This document shows, in pieces, positions 31,211-39,013 of a stretch of DNA of 64,000 bases. Positions within the stretch are counted from its first letter, which is position 1. Each line of letters starts with the position of its first letter. Both the position numbers and the translations under genes were made by a program. Below the pieces are notes generated by a model, which saw only the letters and a program-made list of their open reading frames with translations, searched no databases and had not been told where the DNA came from. The DNA is taken from assembly GCA_016716605.1 (NCBI GenBank), contig JADJWA010000001.1:2277001-2341000 (forward strand), written 5' to 3'. Source of the stretch: Flavobacteriales bacterium. Its GTDB lineage: Bacteria > Bacteroidota > Bacteroidia > Flavobacteriales_F > PHOS-HE28.

Positions 31211-32874
31211 TGACAGGGGGCATCGACTGGTCATCGCTGTTCCTCTACGACGAGCATTCGCCGCTCATCTTCACCCGCTTCTTTTTCTGGGGATTCTTCC
31301 TGGTGGTGCTCGCCGGCTATAGCTCGGTGCATAAGCGTCCGCAATGGCGCAGCGCATGGCTCTTCGGCGTGAGCCTTTTCTTCTACTACAAGACCAGCGG
31401 CCTGTTCGTTGGCCTTCTGGGCTTCAGCATCGTCATGGATTTCCTCCTTGGCCGGGCCAGCGCATCCTCTGATGACAAGCTGCGCAAGCGGCTGCTGCTC
31501 GCCACGAGCGTAACGCTGAACCTGCTCGTGCTCGGCTACTTCAAGTACGCGCACTTCGTAGTGGAGAACATCAACGCGATCGCAGGCACCGCCTTCGAGC
31601 CGGTCAACTACTTCGCGCGCTGGGCCAACCACGCATGGGATGCGCATTTCGTGGAGAACAAGGTGCTTCTCCCGGTGGGCATCAGCTTCTACACCTTCCA
31701 GTGTATGAGCTACGCGATCGATGTCTATCGCGGGCACCTCCGGCCGGTCCGCAACCTGCTCGATTTCGGTTTCTATGTCAGCTTCTTCCCGCAGCTGGTC
31801 GCCGGGCCGATCGTGCGCGCCAGCGAGTTCATCCCGCAGATCGCGAAGCCGTACAGCCTTACGCGGCCCGAGTTCGGCATCGCGGTGTTCTGGATCCTGA
31901 ACGGCTTGCTGAAGAAGATGATCATCGGCGACTACATCGCGGTGAACTTCATCGACCGCGTCTTCGCCGATCCGTTGCGCTACTCGGGCCTCGAGAACCT
32001 GATGGCGCTCTTCGGCTACTCCCTCCAGGTCTACGCCGATTTCAGCGGCTACACCGACATCGCCATCGGCGTGGCCCTGCTCATGGGCTTCCGGCTCACC
32101 ATGAACTTCAACAGCCCTTACAAGGCGCGTAACGTGGCCGAGTTCTGGAAGCGCTGGCACATGAGCCTGAGCACCTGGCTCCGTGACTACCTCTACATCC
32201 CCATGGGCGGCAATCGCGGGGGATCGCTCTTCTCATGGATCATGCTCGGGGTGGTCGGTGCGGCACTGATCCTGCTCACCGGGTGGTGGTGGCTGCCGGT
32301 GGTGTACTTGAGCGCCATCGCTGCTGCTTACGTGCTGGTGCAGTTCTCGCCGGCCGCGCACAACGCCATCACCACCAATTTGAATCTGATGATCACCATG
32401 CTCATCGGCGGCCTATGGCATGGTGCCAGTTGGATGTTCGTGATCTGGGGCGGGCTGAATGGCCTGGGCCTGCTGGTGTACAAGCAATGGAAGCGCATCA
32501 GTCCGTGGGAGAAGAGCGCGCATTGGGCAGCGCATGCCTGGAAGGTCCTGATCACCTTCTGCTTCATCAGCTTCACGCGCATCTGGTTCCGCAGCCCCGA
32601 TCTGCAGACCGCCAATGAGTTCCTCCATCAGGTGGCCGGGTCTTTCAACCTGCATCTCGCCGGTGATGTGCTTTGGGCCTTCCGCAGCGTTTTCAGTGTG
32701 ATGGTCCTCGGCCTCGTGGTGCATTGGCTGCCGGAATCGCTCAAGCAGCGCTATCGCGAGGGCTTCGCGGCGCTCCCGCTCTGGGCGATGGCATTGGCGT
32801 GCGCGGCCGTGGTGGCGCTCATCTACCAGACCGTGACGGCTGAGATGGTGCCATTCATCTACTTCCAGTTCTAG
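31210..32874 (+). CDS. MBOAT O-acyltransferase (AlgI/PatA-like)
   Basis: A 554-residue polytopic inner-membrane protein that in this family moves acyl groups, usually acetyl, across the membrane for O-acetylation of glycans. About ten or more membrane segments are visible. Family motifs are PVGISFYTFQCMSYAIDVYR, FVSFFPQLVAGPIVRASEF (as VSFFPQLVAGPIVRA), NFNSPYKARNVAEFWKRWH, STWLRDYLYIPMGGNRGG, and GGLWHGASWMFVIWGGLNG with the essential His. It is the last gene of the operon LysM protein-SGNH-SGNH-MBOAT, the same logic as AlgI with AlgJ/AlgX or PatA with PatB. The acceptor glycan is not known; the LysM partner points to the cell wall (inference). Confidence 0.92.
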   Translation: MTGGIDWSSLFLYDEHSPLIFTRFFFWGFFLVVLAGYSSVHKRPQWRSAWLFGVSLFFYYKTSGLFVGLLGFSIVMDFLLGRASASSDDKLRKRLLLATSVTLNLLVLGYFKYAHFVVENINAIAGTAFEPVNYFARWANHAWDAHFVENKVLLPVGISFYTFQCMSYAIDVYRGHLRPVRNLLDFGFYVSFFPQLVAGPIVRASEFIPQIAKPYSLTRPEFGIAVFWILNGLLKKMIIGDYIAVNFIDRVFADPLRYSGLENLMALFGYSLQVYADFSGYTDIAIGVALLMGFRLTMNFNSPYKARNVAEFWKRWHMSLSTWLRDYLYIPMGGNRGGSLFSWIMLGVVGAALILLTGWWWLPVVYLSAIAAAYVLVQFSPAAHNAITTNLNLMITMLIGGLWHGASWMFVIWGGLNGLGLLVYKQWKRISPWEKSAHWAAHAWKVLITFCFISFTRIWFRSPDLQTANEFLHQVAGSFNLHLAGDVLWAFRSVFSVMVLGLVVHWLPESLKQRYREGFAALPLWAMALACAAVVALIYQTVTAEMVPFIYFQF

Positions 32875-32897
32875 CGCGCACGGCTCTCGCCCACCGG

Positions 32898-32905
32898 TAG
32901 CTTTG
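32898..32905 (+). promoter_or_regulatory. Perfect -7 box abutting the GMC oxidoreductase start
   Basis: TAGCTTTG matches TAnnTTTG exactly and ends 4 bp before the ATG at 32910. Transcription would begin at or beside the A of the start codon. No TTG is found at -33 spacing. Confidence 0.45.
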
Positions 32906-32909
32906 GTCC

Positions 32910-34520
32910 ATGCCCGCCAACGACGTCCTTGACCACATCGTCATCGGCTCCGGATTCGGCGGCAGTGTCAGCGCGATGCGGCTGGCGGAGAAGGGCTACA
33001 GCGTGGTCGTGCTGGAGAAGGGCAAGCGATGGGAGGCGAAGGATTTCCCGCGCACCAATTGGAGCGTGCGCAAGTTCCTGTGGGCACCGTTGCTGCGCTG
33101 CTTCGGTCCGCAGCGGATCGAGTTGCTCAATCGGATCATGGTGCTCAGTGGTACGGGCGTGGGCGGCGGAAGCCTCATTTACGCCAATACCCACATGATG
33201 CCTGGCGATGCCTTCTTCTCGCACCCGGCGTGGTCTCGCTTCGACGATTGGAAGGAGCGATTGGCCCCGCATTACGCCACCGCCCGCTTCATGCTGGGCA
33301 GCACGCGTTACGAGCAGGAAGGCCCAGAGGACCGCGTGCTGGCGGAGATCGCGCGCGACATGGGCAGGGCCGATACTTACAAGCCCGTGGATCACGTGGG
33401 CGTTTACCTCGGCGATACGAAGGCGCCCACCGACCCGTACTTCAGCGGCCTTGGCCCAGCCCGGACCGGATGCACCGCGTGCGCCAACTGCATGGTGGGC
33501 TGTCGCTACAATGCCAAGAACACGCTGGACAAGAATTACCTCTGGTTCGCGGAGCGATTCGGCGCCCGCATCGAGGCGGAGACAGAGGTCACGCGCATCG
33601 AGCACAAGGACGGATTATACCATGTGCATGTGCGGAGCACCACGGCCTTGTTCGGACGAAGGGCGCGCGTGCTCCGGTCAAGAGGGCTTGTGGTGAGCGC
33701 GGGCGTGATGGGCACTTTGAAGCTGCTCCTGCGGCAGAAGCATGAGCTGCGCACGCTGCAGAAGCTGTCGGATAAGCTCGGCGCCATGGTGCGCACCAAC
33801 AGCGAATCGCTCTGCGGCATCAGCGGCATCCCGGAGAAGGTGAATCACGGTGTGGCGATCAGCCGGGTGTTCGAGCCGGATGCCCATACGCACATCGAGC
33901 TGGTGAAGTACGGCGATGGCTCCGGCGCCATGGGCCTGCTGGCCGTGATGGCCGCAGGCGATGGACCGCCGATCATGCGCGTGGCGAAGAGCGTCTGGAG
34001 CATGATCACCCAGCCGCGCAGGGCTTTCAATGCGCTGCGACGCGATTTCGGGAGGCACAGCATCATCCTGTTGGTGATGCAGAGCCTGGATAATGCCGTG
34101 CGCGTGAGCTGGCGGAAGGGCTTGTTCGGTGGGAAGCTGAGCGTGGCGCACGAGGGTGGCAGGCGCGTGCCGGCCTACATCGGCATCGGGCAGGAGGTGA
34201 TGCATCGCTACGCCTCGAAGACCGGCGGCACCGCCATGAACGCTTTGCCCGAAGTGCTGCTGGACATGAGCAGCACGGCGCACATCCTCGGTGGTTGCCC
34301 CATGGGCACGACTGCCGAGGAGGGCGTGGTGAATGAGCGCTTCGAGGCCTTCGGATATCCCGAGCTGCGGATCCTCGATGGCTCCATCATCCCGGCGAAC
34401 CTGGGCGTGAACCCGAGCCTGACGATCACGGCACTGGCCGAGTATGCGATGAGCCTGGTGCCGAACAGGACAGGGCACGCAGGGCCGACCTTGAGCGAGC
34501 AACTCGCGGCGCGCGGGTAG
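32910..34520 (+). CDS. GMC-family FAD oxidoreductase (cholesterol-oxidase-like) with ferredoxin-like Cys motif
   Basis: A 536-residue flavoprotein. The FAD-binding fold starts at HIVIGSGFGGSVSAMRLAEK (residues 9-28), followed by VVVLEKGKRW and GTGVGGGSLIYAN. The C-terminal part carries HILGGCPMGTTAEEGVV and LRILDGSIIPANLGVNPSLT, matching the GMC C-terminal signature. Between them, residues 188-198 read CTACANCMVGC, a CxxCxxCxxxC arrangement that is conserved in this subfamily (followed by NAKNTLDKNYL) and resembles a [4Fe-4S] site. No signal peptide is visible. Homologues act on sterols or other alcohols; the substrate here is unknown. It follows the MBOAT gene by 35 bp but has its own -7 box. 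Confidence 0.85.
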   Translation: MPANDVLDHIVIGSGFGGSVSAMRLAEKGYSVVVLEKGKRWEAKDFPRTNWSVRKFLWAPLLRCFGPQRIELLNRIMVLSGTGVGGGSLIYANTHMMPGDAFFSHPAWSRFDDWKERLAPHYATARFMLGSTRYEQEGPEDRVLAEIARDMGRADTYKPVDHVGVYLGDTKAPTDPYFSGLGPARTGCTACANCMVGCRYNAKNTLDKNYLWFAERFGARIEAETEVTRIEHKDGLYHVHVRSTTALFGRRARVLRSRGLVVSAGVMGTLKLLLRQKHELRTLQKLSDKLGAMVRTNSESLCGISGIPEKVNHGVAISRVFEPDAHTHIELVKYGDGSGAMGLLAVMAAGDGPPIMRVAKSVWSMITQPRRAFNALRRDFGRHSIILLVMQSLDNAVRVSWRKGLFGGKLSVAHEGGRRVPAYIGIGQEVMHRYASKTGGTAMNALPEVLLDMSSTAHILGGCPMGTTAEEGVVNERFEAFGYPELRILDGSIIPANLGVNPSLTITALAEYAMSLVPNRTGHAGPTLSEQLAARG

Positions 34521-34593
34521 TAGTCCCGAATTCTCATGATGACCATGGAAGCGATTTCATCGCCTTACTTTGAGCGAACTTGAACACATCGCC

Positions 34594-36198
34594 ATGAGAC
34601 TGCCCGTCGCGTTCACCTGCCTCGCGTTCACCGCCTCGCTGCTTGCCCAATCGAGCGATCGAATCATCATTCGCGTCTCGCCCGATGCACCGCTGAAGCC
34701 CGTTCCCATCGCCGCGAAGGCCGCCACCGGCCTCGGGCCCGTGGATCGCTTGAGCGCATCACTCCGTGCCGAGCGCATCCAGCGCCTCGCGCCGTTGAAG
34801 GCCGGCATGCCACGCCTCTATTCGGTTGAGCTGCCCGAAGGCGTTGATGTGGATCAAGCGCTTGCCGGGTATCGATCGCTGGCCGGCGTGATGCGCGCCG
34901 AGCGTGATCACATGGGCCATGGCGGCGGCGATCGCGACTTCACGCCGAACGACCCCCACTACGACAAGCAATGGGGCCTGCACAACGATGGCTCATTCGC
35001 GCTCTCGCCGGCGGTGGCAGGCGCAGACATCGATATGCAGGCGGCATGGGACATTGAGCAGGGCAGTGAAGAGGTTACCGTGGCCATCATCGACAGCGGC
35101 GCGCGCCTGCAGCACCCCGACTGGGGCGATCGCCTATGGCTGAACACCGAAGAGGTCGCAGGCAACAGCACCGACGACGATGGGAACGGCTTCGTGGATG
35201 ACGTTCAGGGATGGGACTTCGCCAACAACGATAACGACCCCACCGATGACCAAGGCCATGGCACCAACGTCACCAGCATCGTGGCGGCCGCCGGGAACAA
35301 CGGAGTTGGATTCTCGGGCGTGGACCTCAATTGCAAGGCCATGGTGATCAAGGCGCTGAACAGCTCGAATCAGGGCTTCTACAGCTGGTGGATCGCAGGC
35401 ATGTACTACGCCATCGATAACGGCGCGGATGTGATCAGCATGAGCATGGGTGGAACCGATCCTTCACCGGAGATGCAGGCGGCCGTCGATTTCGCCTTGG
35501 CCAATGGCGTGCTCGTGGTGGCCTGCATGATGAACACCAACAGCAACGTGCCGTTCATCCCTGCAGCGCTCAATGGTGTGATGGCCGTGGGCGCCACCAA
35601 GCCGAATGATCGGCGCGCTGTGCCTTTCTATTGGAGCGCTTCAAGCGGCAGCAACTATGGGCCGCACATCAGCGTTTGCGCGCCGGGCGATTACATCTAC
35701 GGGCTCAGTCACGCCAGCAATGTCTCATTCACCTCCTATTGGTCCGGCACTTCGCAGGCCACGCCGCATGTGAGCGCATTGGCTGCACTGCTCAAGGCCC
35801 AGCAACCGGGACGAACGCCCGCGCAGATCCGCGCCATCATCGAGGCCACCGCAGAGGACCAGGTGGGTGACCCGTTGGAGGACACGCCAGGATTCGACCA
35901 TTACCACGGGCATGGGCGGATCAATGCATTCAATGCGCTCATGTTCGCCGTTGGCACAGGCGAGGTGGTTGCACCAGCGAATGAGCTCCTGATCTACCCG
36001 AACCCTTCGAGCGGCCGTGTGCGCATTCATTCAACTGAAAGCGGCAACCTGGAGATCCTCGATGGGGCAGGCCGCTTGGCTCATGCCCAAAGCATCGGAA
36101 CGGGCCCAGTGAGCATAGAAGGGTTGATGCCCGGATGCTACGTGGCCAGGCTGAGCACATCGAAGGGCGTGAGCGCAGAGCGCTTCATCGCCCAGTAA
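34594..36198 (+). CDS. Secreted subtilisin-like serine protease with T9SS tail
   Basis: A 534-residue exported S8 peptidase. Signal peptide residues 1-19 (MRLPVAFTCL...LLAQ). A propeptide-like segment follows to about residue 115. The catalytic triad is Asp167 (VAIIDSGA), His222 (GHGTNVTSIVAA) and Ser387 (SGTSQATPHVSALAALL). Repeated Asp-rich loops (NSTDDDGNGFVDDVQ, NNDNDPTDDQ) suggest calcium binding. The last about 75 residues (LLIYPNPSSGRVRIHS...GCYVARLS) are a T9SS sorting domain. The start at 34594 is chosen for its signal peptide; the frame opens earlier at a TTG at 34570 which lies in a near -7 box (TTACTTTG, 34565-34572). Confidence 0.92.
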   Translation: MRLPVAFTCLAFTASLLAQSSDRIIIRVSPDAPLKPVPIAAKAATGLGPVDRLSASLRAERIQRLAPLKAGMPRLYSVELPEGVDVDQALAGYRSLAGVMRAERDHMGHGGGDRDFTPNDPHYDKQWGLHNDGSFALSPAVAGADIDMQAAWDIEQGSEEVTVAIIDSGARLQHPDWGDRLWLNTEEVAGNSTDDDGNGFVDDVQGWDFANNDNDPTDDQGHGTNVTSIVAAAGNNGVGFSGVDLNCKAMVIKALNSSNQGFYSWWIAGMYYAIDNGADVISMSMGGTDPSPEMQAAVDFALANGVLVVACMMNTNSNVPFIPAALNGVMAVGATKPNDRRAVPFYWSASSGSNYGPHISVCAPGDYIYGLSHASNVSFTSYWSGTSQATPHVSALAALLKAQQPGRTPAQIRAIIEATAEDQVGDPLEDTPGFDHYHGHGRINAFNALMFAVGTGEVVAPANELLIYPNPSSGRVRIHSTESGNLEILDGAGRLAHAQSIGTGPVSIEGLMPGCYVARLSTSKGVSAERFIAQ

Positions 36199-36373
36199 TG
36201 CCTCATTCCGCCGTGGGCATCCGGCGCGGTGATGATGGCCGCTCGCGGCAGGTACGAGGTTCACGGCCTTTCCAGGATCGGTCGCGAACGGCGGATGCGA
36301 AGGCAGCAGCTCCTTGATGGGCACCCCGGGCGATAGCTGGGCAGCGGGCTACTTTCGCCGCTCATTCCAGGCG

Positions 36374-39013
36374 ATGGAGATCCCCAAGCATTTCGATCCG
36401 CAGAAGGCAGAAGGCAAATGGTACCGGCATTGGATGGCCAAGGCCTACTTCCGCAGCGTGCCCGACCACCGCGAGCCCTATACCGTGGTGATCCCGCCGC
36501 CCAACGTGACGGGCGTGCTGCACATGGGGCACATGCTCAACAACACGATCCAGGATGTGCTGGTGCGCCGCGCGCGCATGCAAGGCAAGAACGCCTGCTG
36601 GGTGCCCGGCACCGATCACGCGAGCATCGCGACCGAAGCGAAGGTGGTGCAGCTGCTGGGCGAACAAGGAATCAAGAAGAGCGCGATCGGACGTGAGGAA
36701 TTCCTGAAGCATGCCTTTGCGTGGAAGGAGAAGTACGGCGGCGTGATCCTGGAGCAGTTGAAGAAACTCGGCGCCAGCTGCGATTGGGACCGCACGCGTT
36801 TCACCATGGAGCCCGACCTCAGCGAGGCCGTCATCGACGTCTTCATCGACCTGCATAAGAAAGGCCTGGTGTACCGAGGCCTGCGCATGGTGAACTGGGA
36901 TCCGGTGGCATTGACGGCCGTGAGCGACGAAGAGGTGATCATGAAGGAGCAGAATTCAAGGCTCTTCCATGTGCGTTACGCGATGGAAGGCGCAACGGAG
37001 CAATGGGTCACCATCGCCACCACGCGCCCGGAGACGATACTCGGCGATACCGCCATCGCAGTCCACCCGGAGGATGAGCGCTACGCCCACCTGAAGGGCA
37101 AGCGCGCGCTGGTGCCGCTTATCGGTCGCAGCATCCCCGTCATCTTCGATGAATACGTGGAGCGCGAATTCGGCACCGGTGCGCTGAAGGTCACGCCTGC
37201 GCACGATACGAATGACCACGAACTGGGAAAGAAGCACAATCTCGAGACCATCGACATCCTGGAACCGAATGGCACGCTCAGCCCCGCCGCTCAGCTCTAC
37301 GTGGGTGAGGATCGCTTCGCTGTGCGCAAGAAGATCGTGAAGGAGCTGGAAGAGAATGGGCACATCGTCAAGATCGAGGACATCAAGAACAAGGTGGGCT
37401 ACAGCGAGCGCACCGATGCGGTGATCGAGCCGCGCCTCTCGTTGCAGTGGTTCGTGAAGATGGACGAGCTGGCCAAGCCTGCCTTGGAAGTGGTGAAGGA
37501 TGGCCGCGTGAAACTGCATCCGCAGAAGTTCGCCAACACCTACTCCTATTGGATGGAGAACGTGCGCGACTGGTGCATCAGCCGCCAATTGTGGTGGGGG
37601 CAGCGCGTGCCCGCGTGGTACAATGAGACTGGCGATGTGGCCGTGTGCAGGACCGAAGCCGAAGCGATCGCACAGTTCAAGGCCTCCGGACAAAGCACCA
37701 ACGGCATCAAGCAGGATGAGGATGTCGTGGACACCTGGTTCAGCAGCTGGCTCTGGCCCATCAGCGTATTCGACGGCTTCAAGGACCCGAGCAACGCCGA
37801 CATCAAGTATTACTACCCGACGAACGACCTCGTCACCGCGCCGGAGATCCTCTTCTTCTGGGTGGCGCGCATGATCATGGCCGGCTTGGAGTACCGCCAG
37901 GAGGTACCGTTCAGGAACGTGTATCTCACCGGCATCGTACGCGACAAGCAGGGGAGGAAGATGAGCAAGAGCCTCGGCAACAGCCCTGATCCCTTGGAAC
38001 TGATCGAGAAGTTCGGCGCCGATGGCGTGCGCGTGGGCATGCTCCTCACCAGTCCAGCCGGCAACGACCTGCCCTACGACGATTCGCTCTGTGAGCAGGG
38101 CCGCAACTTCAGCAACAAGATCTGGAACGCCTTCCGCTTGGTGAAGGGCTGGACCGTGGATGATCGTCCGCAACCGGCTTCCTCAGCGGCGGCTGTCGCC
38201 TGGATGCAGAGCCGAGTCGCGCGCAGCACCACCGAGATCGATCAGCTCTTCGCGCAGTTCCGCATCAGCGAGGCGCTCATGGCCACCTACAAGCTGGTGT
38301 GGGACGACCTGTGCAGCTGGTACCTGGAGAGCATCAAGACCGCCTTTTTGAAGAACGCGGCGGGGGAGGGCGTGGCCGAACCGATTGATCGGAAGACCTA
38401 CGAGGCCACCGTGGCCATCTTCGAGGAAGTGATGAAGCTCCTGCATCCCTTCATGCCCTTCCTCAGCGAGGAGGTGTGGCACCTGCTGCGCGAGCGAAAG
38501 GAAGGGGAGGACATCATCGTGGCCGCATGGCCCAAGGGCGGCGCGGGCGATATGAAGCTAGATGCCGAGGTGCAGCACGCCTTCGACCTGGTGACTTCCG
38601 TTCGCAACGTCCGCAACGAGCGCGGCATGAGTCCGAAGGAACCGGTGGAAGTGCAGGCAAAGGGGTCCGCTCCCATGCGCGCGGCCGTTTCAGCGTTGGT
38701 GAACAAGCTGGCCAACGTAACGGCCATCGCTGAGGTGGAGAAGGTCAGCGAAGGCTCCATCACCTTCCTGGTAGGGACAACCGAGTATGCAGTGGACCTC
38801 GGCGGCAACATCGACACCGAGGCTGAAACGAAGAAGACCGAAGCAGAGCTCGCGCACCTGCGCGGCTTCCTGGCCAGTGTGGCGAAGAAGCTCAGCAATG
38901 AGCGCTTCGTGAATGGCGCACCGCCGCAGGTGCTGGAGAACGAACGGAAGAAGAAGGCCGACGCCGAGGCGAAGATCAAGGCGCTGGAGGAGCGGCTCGC
39001 AGTGCTGAAGTGA
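36374..39013 (+). CDS. valS: Valine--tRNA ligase
   Basis: An 879-residue class I aminoacyl-tRNA synthetase that charges tRNA-Val and edits mischarged threonine. The HIGH motif is HMGH (residues 50-53, within PPNVTGVLHMGHM), and KMSKS is residues 529-533 (GRKMSKSLGN). The editing domain contains TTRPETILGDTAIAVHPEDE. The anticodon-binding domain is followed by the valine-specific C-terminal coiled coil (ETKKTEAELAHLRGFLASV... ending EERLAVLK). I start at 36374 (MEIPKHFDPQ), which matches family N-termini; the longer frame starts at 36314. A near -7 box TACTTTCG (36350-36357) lies 16 bp upstream. The stop codon abuts that of the convergent receptor gene with no base between. Confidence 0.96.
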   Translation: MEIPKHFDPQKAEGKWYRHWMAKAYFRSVPDHREPYTVVIPPPNVTGVLHMGHMLNNTIQDVLVRRARMQGKNACWVPGTDHASIATEAKVVQLLGEQGIKKSAIGREEFLKHAFAWKEKYGGVILEQLKKLGASCDWDRTRFTMEPDLSEAVIDVFIDLHKKGLVYRGLRMVNWDPVALTAVSDEEVIMKEQNSRLFHVRYAMEGATEQWVTIATTRPETILGDTAIAVHPEDERYAHLKGKRALVPLIGRSIPVIFDEYVEREFGTGALKVTPAHDTNDHELGKKHNLETIDILEPNGTLSPAAQLYVGEDRFAVRKKIVKELEENGHIVKIEDIKNKVGYSERTDAVIEPRLSLQWFVKMDELAKPALEVVKDGRVKLHPQKFANTYSYWMENVRDWCISRQLWWGQRVPAWYNETGDVAVCRTEAEAIAQFKASGQSTNGIKQDEDVVDTWFSSWLWPISVFDGFKDPSNADIKYYYPTNDLVTAPEILFFWVARMIMAGLEYRQEVPFRNVYLTGIVRDKQGRKMSKSLGNSPDPLELIEKFGADGVRVGMLLTSPAGNDLPYDDSLCEQGRNFSNKIWNAFRLVKGWTVDDRPQPASSAAAVAWMQSRVARSTTEIDQLFAQFRISEALMATYKLVWDDLCSWYLESIKTAFLKNAAGEGVAEPIDRKTYEATVAIFEEVMKLLHPFMPFLSEEVWHLLRERKEGEDIIVAAWPKGGAGDMKLDAEVQHAFDLVTSVRNVRNERGMSPKEPVEVQAKGSAPMRAAVSALVNKLANVTAIAEVEKVSEGSITFLVGTTEYAVDLGGNIDTEAETKKTEAELAHLRGFLASVAKKLSNERFVNGAPPQVLENERKKKADAEAKIKALEERLAVLK

